Origin: an uncultured Oscillospiraceae bacterium | GTDB lineage: Bacteria; Bacillota; Clostridia; Oscillospirales; Acutalibacteraceae | NCBI GenBank assembly: GCA_902478605.1 | Contig: CABSLQ010000045.1 | Coordinates: 1 to 24,709 of the forward strand | DNA: 24,709 nucleotides | Reading direction: 5' to 3' | Shown: positions 7,094 through 15,817 of the stretch, one piece after another | Position numbering within the stretch: the stretch's first letter is position 1 | How the letters are laid out: each line of letters opens with the position of its first letter | Notes under the pieces: generated by a model | What the model saw: only the letters and a program-made list of their open reading frames with translations | Databases searched by the model: none | What the model was told of the DNA's origin: nothing | Position numbers and translations under genes: made by a program

Positions 7094-8164
7094 TTGTCAC
7101 AGCCTTTTATCAGTGTGGTCATGCCGATATACCGTGTGGAGGCGCATCTGGAAGCCGCCGTGCGCAGCGTCCTGGAGCAGACATTTACGGATTTTGAGCT
7201 TTTGCTGGTAGACGACGCCTCGCCGGATAATTGCGGGGTGATAGCGGACCGGTTGGCGCATGAAGATGGGCGTATTCGGGTCATTCACAAAGAGAAAAAC
7301 GGCGGATTGAGCCTGGCGCGAAATACCGGCATGCAGCACATGACGGGACGATATCTTTTTTTTATGGATTCGGATGATACCGTTGAGCCGACGCTGTTTG
7401 CGGATGTGGTGAAATCGCTCGAGAAAAACCCCGCCCAGGTGGTGGTATTCGGCATTACTGAGGAGTACTATGACGCGCAGGATCGCCTGCATCACAGTGT
7501 AGAGGTAAAGTATGATCGGGACATGCTGCTGCAGGACCGTGAGGAGCTGCGGAAGGAAGTCATACACCTGGAAGAAAAGACGTTGTACGGCTATGCGTGG
7601 AATAAGATGTATGATGTTGCCTATCTGCGCGCGAGCGGGCTGCAGTTTGAAGTGGTGACGCTGATCGAGGACATTCAGTTCAACGTAAAATATTTTATGG
7701 ACATTGAGAGGGCTAATATCCTTGCCTGTACACCCTATCATTATAAAAAGCGCCTGGATGGCAGCCTGACCAACAAGTTTGTGCCGGCGTATTATGAGCT
7801 GCACCGCCGGCGGGTGGAGATGCTGTACAAGCAGTATGTATATTGGGATATGCTGACCGATGCAATCCGGCGCAGTTTGGCGGACATTTATGTGCGGTAT
7901 ATTTTTTCTGCCCTGCAGCGCAACTGTGATAAGCGGGCGGATATGTCCCATAAGGACAGGAAAGATTTTGTCCGGCGTTTGTATCAGGAAGAATTGTTCC
8001 GGGAATTAATACCGTATGCACAGGGAAACAGCCGACTGGTGCATATGATGGCTGGCTGGCTGAAAGGGCGGCATACGGGCTTGTGTTTATTCGGCGGCCG
8101 GGGTATTTATATTGTCAAGAATAAATTACCGATGATTTTTGCACAAGCCAAACAGAACCGGTAA
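7094..8164 (+). CDS. Family 2 glycosyltransferase (second), TTG start
   Basis: A 356-residue GT-A protein beginning SQPFISVVMPIYRVEAHLE, with LLVDDASPDNCG near residues 37-48, NGGLSLARN near 69-77 and MDSDD (Asp92-x-Asp94) as the metal site. The start is a TTG at 7094, placed six bases after AGGGGGAG; there is no nearby in-frame ATG. It begins 12 bases after the previous gene and belongs to the same transcript. Compared with its neighbour, the acceptor-binding C-terminal half differs, so it probably makes a different linkage. Donor and acceptor remain unknown. Confidence 0.9.
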   Translation: MSQPFISVVMPIYRVEAHLEAAVRSVLEQTFTDFELLLVDDASPDNCGVIADRLAHEDGRIRVIHKEKNGGLSLARNTGMQHMTGRYLFFMDSDDTVEPTLFADVVKSLEKNPAQVVVFGITEEYYDAQDRLHHSVEVKYDRDMLLQDREELRKEVIHLEEKTLYGYAWNKMYDVAYLRASGLQFEVVTLIEDIQFNVKYFMDIERANILACTPYHYKKRLDGSLTNKFVPAYYELHRRRVEMLYKQYVYWDMLTDAIRRSLADIYVRYIFSALQRNCDKRADMSHKDRKDFVRRLYQEELFRELIPYAQGNSRLVHMMAGWLKGRHTGLCLFGGRGIYIVKNKLPMIFAQAKQNR

Positions 8165-8184
8165 ATGTAAAGGAATGACTGGGT

Positions 8185-9360
8185 ATGGCACATCCTCTGC
8201 GGGTATGGATACGCGGCGGTTTTCGACAGGTTTTAAAAATTTTCTATTTGTTTCCGGTAAAAAGCAACAGGATTTTTTTTGCAAATTTTTGTACTTCCCA
8301 ATACGCGTGTAACCCCAAATATTTGACAGAATATTTATGTAAAAAGTATCCCGATCGATTCGACATCATTTGGACAGAAGGAGTGCCGGAAGAAACCTGC
8401 CACACCAGGGGAATTCGTGTCGCTGCCAAAAATTCGCTGCGCTACTACTATTATGTATTAACGTCCAAGGTCTTTGTCAGCAACGCAGGGATGCCCACCT
8501 ATCTGCCTTTTCGAAAAAAACAGATAACGGTGGCCACCTGGCATGGCGGAGGCCTTTATAAAATGGCGGGCGTGGATACGCCGGCCATTACCGGGCGGGA
8601 CAGGCAGGAATTTGCACAGGCGGCGGCGGCCACGCGGTTGTATTTATCCAGCAGCCGTTTGTTCACGGAAAGGGTGATTCGGCAAGCGTTTTTGTATTCC
8701 GGCGAAGTTCTTGACAGCGGTTTACCGCGCAACGATTTGTTTTTTGAGCCGAAAGAAAAACAGGCGGCTATTGCCCGGCGGGTTAAAGAACGGTATGGTA
8801 TCGGACGAGACACAAAGGTGATACTGTTTGCCCCCACGTTTCGGGGCAGGTTTGAACACGCCCGGGGGGAAAACCACGAGGGCCTGAATGTTGAGGCATG
8901 CCTGCAGGCGGCAGAGGAACGATTTGGCGGGAAATGGGCTTTTTTCTACCGGATGCATCATGCCCTGGCGGGAAACGGAGAGGGAATCGGCATCAATGTT
9001 TCCGATTATCCGGATATGCAGGAGATACTTTGCGCGGCCGATATCCTGATCACGGATTATTCCTCTTCCATGTGGGATTTTGCTTTGACGGGCAAGCCTG
9101 GCTTTTTGTTTGCGACCGATGTTGAAAGCTATGAAAGCGAGCGGGATTTCTATATGCCGATCGAGGAATGGCCTTATCCTGTAGCTACCAGCGGAGAGAA
9201 ACTGACGGAAGAGATTCGTCGGTTTGACGAGCAGCGCCATCTTGCCAAAGTGACCAGACACCTGGAAAACCTGGGCAGTTATGAAAAGGGAGAGGCTTGC
9301 CAAATGGCGGGTGAACGGATAGCGGCTGAATGTCTTGGAAAGCGAGAGATTGCGGAATGA
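8185..9360 (+). CDS. CDP-glycerol/CDP-alditol phosphotransferase (TagB/TagF/TarL superfamily)
   Basis: A 391-residue protein of the family that moves an alditol phosphate from a CDP carrier onto a wall or capsule glycan. Conserved blocks are TWHGG (118-122, usually HGTP in the family), GLPRND (179-184), FAPTFRG, RMHH (256-259) and ITDYSSSMWDFAL (289-301), followed by the KPGFLFATD block. It lacks the long N-terminal extension of polymer-forming TagF, so it may add one unit or a short side group. The first ~60 codons are richer in A and T than neighbouring genes. The stop overlaps the cytidylyltransferase start by 4 bases (ATGA), a sign of coupled expression. With that gene and the SDR it forms a CDP-alditol cassette. 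Confidence 0.85.
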   Translation: MAHPLRVWIRGGFRQVLKIFYLFPVKSNRIFFANFCTSQYACNPKYLTEYLCKKYPDRFDIIWTEGVPEETCHTRGIRVAAKNSLRYYYYVLTSKVFVSNAGMPTYLPFRKKQITVATWHGGGLYKMAGVDTPAITGRDRQEFAQAAAATRLYLSSSRLFTERVIRQAFLYSGEVLDSGLPRNDLFFEPKEKQAAIARRVKERYGIGRDTKVILFAPTFRGRFEHARGENHEGLNVEACLQAAEERFGGKWAFFYRMHHALAGNGEGIGINVSDYPDMQEILCAADILITDYSSSMWDFALTGKPGFLFATDVESYESERDFYMPIEEWPYPVATSGEKLTEEIRRFDEQRHLAKVTRHLENLGSYEKGEACQMAGERIAAECLGKREIAE

Positions 9361-10076
9361 ATGTGGCCATTATATTTGCCGGTGGGACCGGGCAGCGGAT
9401 GAAATCCGCTTCTTGCCCCAAGCAATTCCTGAAATTATATGGCAAACCGATCATTATCTATACTCTGGAAATATTCCAGCGGCATCCCGCTATCGATCAT
9501 ATCATCGTGCCCTGTGTGGCGGGGTGGGAGGATGCGCTGCGCCGCATGTGCGAGGAATATGGCATCACCAAGCTGTACAAGGTGGTACCGGGCGGAAAAA
9601 ACACGCAGGAATCCAAGCTCAATGCGCTGCATGGCCTCGCGGATTTATGTCATTCGGATGATATTGTGCTCATGCACGATGCGGTTCGTCCCATGATCAC
9701 GGCGCAGCTGATCACCGACAACATCGAAGCAGTGAAAAAATACGGTTCCGCCATCACGGCCGATCCCTTTACCGAGACGGGCGTCATCAGTACCGACGGG
9801 GTGACGGTGGAGGGCACCATCGAGCGCAGCAAGCTGTATATTGCCAAAGCGCCGCAGAGCTTTTATTATGCGGATGTACTGGAAGCACATGAAAAAGGGC
9901 AGACTATGCCGGAGTCTATTACGATTGATACCTGTACGTTGATGACGGCGCTTGGGCGGCAGCTGCACTTTGTGAAGTGTGATTTTGCCAACATTAAAAT
10001 TACGCGGCCGGATGATTATTATATCTTCAAGGCTTTGGTTGACCTACGTGAAAGCAAGGAAATTCTGGGAATTTAA
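9357..10076 (+). CDS. IspD/TarI-family cytidylyltransferase, probably CDP-alditol forming
   Basis: A 239-residue nucleotidyltransferase. It has the signature FAGGTGQRM (7-15), PKQFLKLYGKPI (21-32), PGGKNTQES and HDAVRP (107-112), then AKAPQSF. The family attaches CMP to a sugar-alcohol phosphate using CTP. IspD of the isoprenoid pathway and TarI of ribitol teichoic acid look alike, but the 4-base overlap with a CDP-alditol phosphotransferase and the following SDR point to a CDP-alditol here. A TarJ-type alcohol dehydrogenase is missing, so the alditol need not be ribitol. Translation is probably coupled to the gene before it. Confidence 0.88.
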   Translation: MNVAIIFAGGTGQRMKSASCPKQFLKLYGKPIIIYTLEIFQRHPAIDHIIVPCVAGWEDALRRMCEEYGITKLYKVVPGGKNTQESKLNALHGLADLCHSDDIVLMHDAVRPMITAQLITDNIEAVKKYGSAITADPFTETGVISTDGVTVEGTIERSKLYIAKAPQSFYYADVLEAHEKGQTMPESITIDTCTLMTALGRQLHFVKCDFANIKITRPDDYYIFKALVDLRESKEILGI

Positions 10077-10088
10077 GGAGATGGGCTT

Positions 10089-11144
10089 TTGCTGGATTTG
10101 CATCCCGTTATACTCGAGGATTTAAAAAGAATCACCCAAGAGAAGATACATTTTGAAAAGCTGCGCGGCAAAACGGTGCTGATCACCGGGGCGAACGGTA
10201 TGATCGCTTCGTATTTGATTTATACGCTGCTTTATCTGAATGATACGCAAAACATGCGGATACATGTCCTGGGACTGGTACGCAACGGGGAAAAAGCGCG
10301 GCTTCACTTTTCCGGGCTGACACAGCGTCAGGATTTTCATCTGCTGGTGCAGGATGTATGCGCGCCGGTCGAGTTTGATGAGACGGTACATTTTATTATA
10401 CATGCGGCCAGCCAGGCCAGCCCTGTTCAGTTCCGGACCGATCCGGTGGGGACCATTCGCGCCAATACGGTAGGAACCACCCGTATGCTGGAATTGGCGG
10501 CTGATCGCAAGGCGGAAGGGTTCCTGATGCTTTCCACAAGGGAGATTTATGGCTCTGTGCCGGCCACTTGCGAAGCGGTTCAGGAAGACGTTTACGGCAG
10601 CTTCGATCCGACGCAGGTACGCGCCTGCTATCCGGAGAGTAAACGGATGGCCGAAACCCTGTGCGCGGCATATGCTTTTCAGTATGGGGTGCCGGCCCGC
10701 GTGGCGCGGATTGCGCATACGTACGGTCCGGGGATTGCGATTGGTGACGGCCGTGTGGTCGGTGACTTCTTATCCAATGTTATTCACTCGCAGGATATTG
10801 TTATGAACAGCGATGGAAGCGCTGTACTGGGGTTGACATACATCAGCGACGTCGTTGCCGGTCTTTTTCTCTGCCTGCTTGATGGTCATGAGTTTGTTTA
10901 TAATGTTTCCAGTATGGACGGTGTGCTGACGGTGCGGGAGCTGGCCCAAATGCTGGCGAAACTGTATCCCGAACGGAATATAGGCATTCGGCTCCAACCG
11001 GCTTCTGAGGAGGTAAAGGCGGGCTATCTTAAACACCGGGTGCCGCTGCTGGATTCGGCGCGTATCATGCAGGAAGGCTGGCATCCTACAGTCTATATCC
11101 AGGAGGGATTCCGGCGGACAATCGCGTATTATGAGAAGCAGTGA
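10089..11144 (+). CDS. Extended short-chain dehydrogenase/reductase (NAD-dependent epimerase/dehydratase type)
   Basis: A 351-residue Rossmann enzyme with an N-terminal lead-in of about 28 residues, then VLITGANGMIASYLIY (30-45) for NAD(P) binding, HAASQASPVQ, STREIYG (149-155) and the catalytic pair Tyr181/Lys185 in YPESK. These are the features of sugar-nucleotide epimerases and dehydratases. The TTG start at 10089 has AAGGAG 8 bases upstream; an ATG at 10081 is in another frame. It comes 12 bases after the cytidylyltransferase. From memory, similar cytidylyltransferase-plus-SDR pairs occur in pneumococcal capsule loci assigned to CDP-arabinitol or CDP-mannitol, so it may act as the reductase for the alditol. 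A rhamnose-like dehydratase role is the alternative. Confidence 0.82.
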   Translation: MLDLHPVILEDLKRITQEKIHFEKLRGKTVLITGANGMIASYLIYTLLYLNDTQNMRIHVLGLVRNGEKARLHFSGLTQRQDFHLLVQDVCAPVEFDETVHFIIHAASQASPVQFRTDPVGTIRANTVGTTRMLELAADRKAEGFLMLSTREIYGSVPATCEAVQEDVYGSFDPTQVRACYPESKRMAETLCAAYAFQYGVPARVARIAHTYGPGIAIGDGRVVGDFLSNVIHSQDIVMNSDGSAVLGLTYISDVVAGLFLCLLDGHEFVYNVSSMDGVLTVRELAQMLAKLYPERNIGIRLQPASEEVKAGYLKHRVPLLDSARIMQEGWHPTVYIQEGFRRTIAYYEKQ

Positions 11145-11154
11145 GGAGGACGCT

Positions 11155-12204
11155 ATGCCAGCGATTAGTGTGATTATGCCTGTATACAATTCCGATAAAT
11201 TTTTAAGGGACGCAATCGACAGCGTGCTGCAACAAACCTTCACGGATTTTGAACTGATTCTGATAGATGATGGTTCTAAGGATGGCAGCGGCGCGATTTG
11301 TGATGATTATGCTGATCGAGATAAGCGGGTTCGTGTCGTGCATCAGGAAAACGCAGGTATATGTGCCGCGCGCAATGCGGGGTTAAAGAAGGCCAGCGGG
11401 GAATTTGTTGCTTTTATCGATAATGATGACACGTACAAACCTTTCCTGCTGGAAGATTGTTATCGGGCGATCGTGGACAGCGGTGTGGATGTGGTCAAAT
11501 ATGGATACCACGTGCGGGAGACTTTTTCGGACGGTCGCCCTGACAACCATCGCGATACCGTCGCAAAGGAGACGCTCAAAATTACGCCTCAAACATCGGC
11601 ACAATATTATCGGCAGGTGAAGGCATCTGGCTTTTTCTATATGATATGGAATGGTCTTTATCGCAGAAGCTTTTTAGAGAACATTGGACTGCGTTTTGAT
11701 GAATCCATAAAATTCGGATACGAGGATTGGATATTTAATTTCAAACTATATCAAAATGTGCAGTCTCTCATGCTGTTGGATACCGTATATTATGTTCATG
11801 AACAGAGAGCCGGTACCAGTACATCCAAGAAATTTCGGATAGAGCGTCCGTATAACTGCATGGTCTCAGCTGCCTGTGAAAGAGAAATGTTCGACGCGCT
11901 TGGGTTGGATGCGCTGTATCCGGGGCTTTGGCATGAACGACTGGCGGTCTATATTCTGGAGATATTGCAGCTGTTTGAACTCGACGAGTGTACGTTAACA
12001 CGAAAAGAAAAACAGAATATTTTACAAGAGGCTGCGCGGCGATCGCCGTTCAATCAACCGTTTAATAATCAGATGCTGGAAGAGTTGAAGCATCGCTCTC
12101 GAAAAAAAGCGCTGGTAATGCGTTGGTTTGTTCTAGGGAAATATTCTCACCTGTTGTGGTTGTTTAAGATATATGGTATATTACTGCGCTTAAAAACGAA
12201 GTAA
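11155..12204 (+). CDS. Family 2 glycosyltransferase (third)
   Basis: A 349-residue GT-A protein: ISVIMPVYNSDKFL, LIDDGSKDGSG (about 37-46), NAGICAARN and FIDNDDTY with Asp89-x-Asp91 as the metal-binding pair. The start ATG 11155 has GAGGAGG 6 bases upstream; the in-frame ATG at 11131 lies inside the preceding gene without a site of its own. The C-terminal end is very basic (HRSRKKALVMR), which may help contact with the membrane. From here to about 14.9 kb the DNA is visibly richer in A and T than the flanking rml genes. Specificity is not predictable. Confidence 0.9.
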   Translation: MPAISVIMPVYNSDKFLRDAIDSVLQQTFTDFELILIDDGSKDGSGAICDDYADRDKRVRVVHQENAGICAARNAGLKKASGEFVAFIDNDDTYKPFLLEDCYRAIVDSGVDVVKYGYHVRETFSDGRPDNHRDTVAKETLKITPQTSAQYYRQVKASGFFYMIWNGLYRRSFLENIGLRFDESIKFGYEDWIFNFKLYQNVQSLMLLDTVYYVHEQRAGTSTSKKFRIERPYNCMVSAACEREMFDALGLDALYPGLWHERLAVYILEILQLFELDECTLTRKEKQNILQEAARRSPFNQPFNNQMLEELKHRSRKKALVMRWFVLGKYSHLLWLFKIYGILLRLKTK

Positions 12205-12232
12205 TATATTGATGTAAAAGGAGGCCGTACAG

Positions 12233-13411
12233 ATGGAAAAATATACAATCGGGGAACTGCTTCGATATGTAGTAAAAAGATGGTGGATTGTTGTGATAGG
12301 TATTGTCTTTTTTGCTGCTTTGCTGGGTATACCAAAGATGCAGAAAGCGGAAACAGAGGAAGCCACCTATCAGTATTCATATAGTCAATTAGTAAAATTC
12401 AACAATCATGCCACATATGAAGACGCAGATAATAAAAGCTTGCGTTATCAGAATTATAATGATATATGGTTTCGGAATTCGGCACTGTCGGATTTTGTCA
12501 AAACAATTTCGGATAACTATGACATGGCTGAAATCGAAGCGACATGGAATGAAATGGGAAATGCGCAGCGTGCCGATTGGGTGAGGTCGGTCTTCTCTAC
12601 AGCCTCTTTACCGAATACGCCGAATTATGAAGTGGCTCTTACAGTTACGGTACAGGAAGAAAATAAGGCATATGTCGAGTCGCATTTAAACAGCCTTTTT
12701 CAAGATTTCCTGCAGTATATGGAGCACAGTGTAAAAATTTACGAGCAAGACACGGCAGAGGCGCAGGCTTCCATGGAACTGCTGAATAGCATGCAGTCGA
12801 GTGTGGTTAACCAGCCGCAGGACGAGGAAGAACAGAACGCGATCGATTTAAAATATTTTGTTGTCGGTGGCGTCTTGGGGCTGCTTGTTGGTGTGTTCCT
12901 CATCTGCATTCTTTTCCTGACGGATAAGAGGGTAGTTTCCAAATCCATGTTTGTCAAGGCTTATGATGTGGATGTCATAGACAAAGCCCAACAACCGGCA
13001 TATGATATTTTCTGTTACATGCTTTTGCAGGCGGAAAGAACCGGAAAGCATTCTCTGGCACTTTGCTCTACGATGCAAGATGTAGAATTGGGCAGGAAGG
13101 TGGCAGAGGAATTTAAAAAAGCCGGGCTTTCACTTAAATTGAACGATTGGACTCAAAAGGCCTCCGAGTCGATTGGCCCTCTCTATCATAATGCGGATGA
13201 ATTGGAGACCTGCAGAGGGGATAACGAGTATCAACTGGTCTTGGCGGAAGTCCCCTCCCGTGATGCGGGTGTCTTGCAGCTTCTTCTGCACTGTGCCTGC
13301 AGCATTTTTGTGGAGCGGTTGGGGAAATCGCAGAATGCTGCGCTGAAGGATTCCATCGAAAAACTCCAGAAAAATGGACAGGATACGGGCATATGTATCG
13401 TTTGGCAATAA
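12233..13411 (+). CDS. Wzz/CapA-like chain-length protein with degenerate BY-kinase-like C-terminal domain
   Basis: 392 residues. Membrane helix 1 at about 17-33 follows the typical lead YTIGELLRYVVKRWW; an extracytoplasmic part spans 34-206; helix 2 is at about 207-230. This is the polysaccharide co-polymerase (Wzz) layout that controls polymer length together with the polymerase. Unusually, about 160 cytoplasmic residues follow. They resemble the fold order of capsule tyrosine kinases: ALCSTMQDVELGRKVAEEF (276-294) sits where Walker A should be but has no GK[ST], YQLVLAEVPS (333-342) sits at Walker B without the Asp, and ACSIFVERLGKS (354-365) matches the later strand. There is no C-terminal tyrosine cluster. 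AAAGGAGG precedes the ATG. The Wzz call is good; the pseudokinase reading is inference. Confidence 0.8.
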   Translation: MEKYTIGELLRYVVKRWWIVVIGIVFFAALLGIPKMQKAETEEATYQYSYSQLVKFNNHATYEDADNKSLRYQNYNDIWFRNSALSDFVKTISDNYDMAEIEATWNEMGNAQRADWVRSVFSTASLPNTPNYEVALTVTVQEENKAYVESHLNSLFQDFLQYMEHSVKIYEQDTAEAQASMELLNSMQSSVVNQPQDEEEQNAIDLKYFVVGGVLGLLVGVFLICILFLTDKRVVSKSMFVKAYDVDVIDKAQQPAYDIFCYMLLQAERTGKHSLALCSTMQDVELGRKVAEEFKKAGLSLKLNDWTQKASESIGPLYHNADELETCRGDNEYQLVLAEVPSRDAGVLQLLLHCACSIFVERLGKSQNAALKDSIEKLQKNGQDTGICIVWQ

Positions 13412-13484
13412 CGCTTCGTATAACGATATATGGGGGAGTTGGGAAGCAGAAACTCCCTTATCTTTCGGAAAGGAGCCGGAACAC

Positions 13485-14885
13485 TTGATATATGTCCTGT
13501 TTTTTGCATTAATTATCATGGCATGCATCGCCTATGTGATCGGAAACCGTAATATTCTGTCACCATGGGTTATTGCCTGCTGCATGTTTCTTGTCAGTAC
13601 AGTCTTTGCTATGCTGAACATAAACAAGTGGCAGTTTACACTTGATCCCATTACCGTGATGGTAATATTAGGCGCGCTGGTCAGCCTTGGAGCGGGGGAG
13701 ACCCTTGTTTCCTGGCTGTTTCAACGACGGGAATTGAAGCCGCATGTGGTGCATGCGCGAGCGGGCGCGGTTAAATCGCCTTTGCAGCCACAAAGGCGGC
13801 CGATCGTTGTGCCGGCATTGGCGATCGTTGCTTTGCTCGCCGTTATGTGTGTACTGTTGCTGTATTATTACAGGGAGACATATGCGTTCTCGCTGGCCGG
13901 TGGGAATCCGGGCGGAACCAAATTGATGCTTAAATACGCCAGAGAGGCACAATTATCCAGAGCGGTAACGCCTGGACGTTTATACGGACACGTGGGTATC
14001 TTATCAAAGGCGATATGCTATGTTTTCTTATATATATTTATATATAATTTGATTTCCTTTGGTTTTCGCCTGCGCTGGCTTATGTATCTTCTTCCCTCGC
14101 TGATGTATTTGCCCTTTGCCATTTTGAGCACCGGTCGCACTGAATTTATTTATTTGACCGTGGGTGTAATGACAATAGGCTGCTTTTTATACCTTCAACG
14201 GGAAAAATGGAGTTTCCGCTGCACCCTGCGCATCTTGTTGCTGGCAGTCGCAGCATTGGCTATATTTTTCCTTGTATTTATTCTCAGCGGCCTTTTGACA
14301 GGCAAAACGAGCCTTGATACTGCGTTTAACTCCATATCCCTATACACTGGCATGTCTATACCTTCGCTCGATTACTGGATTTTTCATCCGCAGCCGGACA
14401 CCCCCTACATTGGAAATCACACATTATTCCCGATATATTCGACGCTTCGCACGCTTGGATTTGACCTGCCTCGGCTTTATGCGCCGTATGAATTTGTCAA
14501 TTTTAACGGGGAATCTGGCAATGTGTATACGGCTATCCGACGATATATGGAAGATTTCACTGTTGTTGGCATGGCTTTTATGTTTGCCTTTCTAGGAGCG
14601 TTTTACAGTTATCTTCTTAATATCCTTCGTCGGCGGTCTGAGCCGGGCTTCTTGCTGATCGTGTATGCGGTATTTAGTTATCCGATCTTTGAACTTTCGA
14701 TCGAAGAGCGCTTCTTTATGAATGTTTTTGCCACCGCGTCGGTGTATTTGCTTGCGTATTTAAGTATACTGTATTATATTTTCGTGTATCACCCCCACCG
14801 TATGGAAGAAAAATCGCCGCATTTACAAAGCTATCGGCGATGTCAGCGCATAAGACGCCGCCGCTTTAACAAGCAGGTATCATAA
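13485..14885 (+). CDS. wzy: Wzy-type oligosaccharide repeat unit polymerase, TTG start
   Basis: A 466-residue polytopic membrane protein with roughly ten to twelve hydrophobic helices and a long outward-facing region around residues 270-360. The short conserved stretch ILSTGRTEFIYLT resembles the S/G-G-R-[ST]-E motif of oligosaccharide repeat unit polymerases. It would join lipid-linked repeats on the outer face of the membrane. I chose TTG at 13485 because AAGGAG lies 9 bases upstream and the protein then begins directly in the first helix; the ATG at 13374 lies within the wzz gene. The tail ends in an Arg-rich segment (RRCQRIRRRRFNKQ). Wzy proteins are poorly conserved, so placement next to wzz carries weight in this call. 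Confidence 0.82.
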   Translation: MIYVLFFALIIMACIAYVIGNRNILSPWVIACCMFLVSTVFAMLNINKWQFTLDPITVMVILGALVSLGAGETLVSWLFQRRELKPHVVHARAGAVKSPLQPQRRPIVVPALAIVALLAVMCVLLLYYYRETYAFSLAGGNPGGTKLMLKYAREAQLSRAVTPGRLYGHVGILSKAICYVFLYIFIYNLISFGFRLRWLMYLLPSLMYLPFAILSTGRTEFIYLTVGVMTIGCFLYLQREKWSFRCTLRILLLAVAALAIFFLVFILSGLLTGKTSLDTAFNSISLYTGMSIPSLDYWIFHPQPDTPYIGNHTLFPIYSTLRTLGFDLPRLYAPYEFVNFNGESGNVYTAIRRYMEDFTVVGMAFMFAFLGAFYSYLLNILRRRSEPGFLLIVYAVFSYPIFELSIEERFFMNVFATASVYLLAYLSILYYIFVYHPHRMEEKSPHLQSYRRCQRIRRRRFNKQVS

Positions 14886-14907
14886 TAATAGCAGAAGGGG
14901 AATTTCT

Positions 14908-15777
14908 ATGAAAGGAATTATACTCGCCGGCGGGGCCGGTACCCGGCTGTATCCATCGACGATCGCCTGTTCCAAGCAGATCCTCACCGTGTATGACAAG
15001 CCGATGATTTACTATCCGCTGTCTACCCTGATGCTGGCAGGTATCCGCGAGGTGCTGATCATCTCCACGCCGCGTGACCTGCCGGGATTCCGAGAACTGT
15101 TCGGCAGCGGGGAACAGCTTGGCATGCATTTTTCCTATGCGGTGCAGGAAACCCCGCGGGGCCTGGCCGATGCCTTTCTTGTCGGTGAAGAATTTATCGG
15201 CAAGGATCCGGTGTGCCTGATTCTGGGAGATAATATTTTCTATGGCTATGGGTTCAGCGAGCGTCTGCGCAATGCGGCCTCCCGTAAAGAAGGCGCTACC
15301 ATTTTCGGATACCATGTCAGCAATCCGAAAGATTTCGGCGTGGTCGAGTTTGACGACAACGGGAACGTGCTTTCCATCGAGGAAAAGCCCGCACAGCCCA
15401 AATCCAACTACGCTGTCCCGGGCTTGTATTTTTACGATAACGACGTGGTGCAGATCGCTAAGAATGTACAGCCCTCGGCGCGCGGCGAAATCGAGATAAC
15501 CTCGGTCAACAACGCATATCTCCGCCGCGGCAAGCTGAAAGTGGAACTGTTTGGCCGGGGAATGGCCTGGCTGGATACCGGCACGCACCGCGCCATGCTG
15601 GATGCGGCCAATTTCGTGGAGGCTATTCAGACCAGGCAGGGACTGTTTGTCTCCTGTATTGAAGAGATCGCCTATCGGCAGGGCTTTATCGATCGGGAGC
15701 AGCTTGCTGCGCAGGGGGAACGCTTCAAGGCCTCCGAATACGGGCAATATCTGTTGAGACTGGCCCAGGCCGAATAA
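14908..15777 (+). CDS. rmlA: Glucose-1-phosphate thymidylyltransferase
   Basis: A 289-residue enzyme making dTDP-glucose from dTTP and glucose-1-phosphate, the first step to dTDP-L-rhamnose. The N-terminus has GGAGTRLYP (8-16), then SKQILTVYDKPMIYYPL, the substrate-binding block typical of short RmlA proteins. Also present are GDNIFYG, EEKPAQPKSNYAVPGLYFYD and WLDTGTH. The length matches the family. AGAAGGGG precedes the ATG by about 8 bases. It opens the four-gene rml set. Confidence 0.97.
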   Translation: MKGIILAGGAGTRLYPSTIACSKQILTVYDKPMIYYPLSTLMLAGIREVLIISTPRDLPGFRELFGSGEQLGMHFSYAVQETPRGLADAFLVGEEFIGKDPVCLILGDNIFYGYGFSERLRNAASRKEGATIFGYHVSNPKDFGVVEFDDNGNVLSIEEKPAQPKSNYAVPGLYFYDNDVVQIAKNVQPSARGEIEITSVNNAYLRRGKLKVELFGRGMAWLDTGTHRAMLDAANFVEAIQTRQGLFVSCIEEIAYRQGFIDREQLAAQGERFKASEYGQYLLRLAQAE

Positions 15778-15817
15778 ACAGAGTGAAACGGCCGCGAAAG
15801 GATGTGCGCGCAGAGAC

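Noticed and set aside
9357..10076. Annotation as IspD of the MEP isoprenoid pathway.
   Set aside because: The family is shared, but the coupling to a CDP-alditol phosphotransferase and an SDR inside a glycan operon favours a CDP-alditol role. A genome-wide check for a second ispD would decide.
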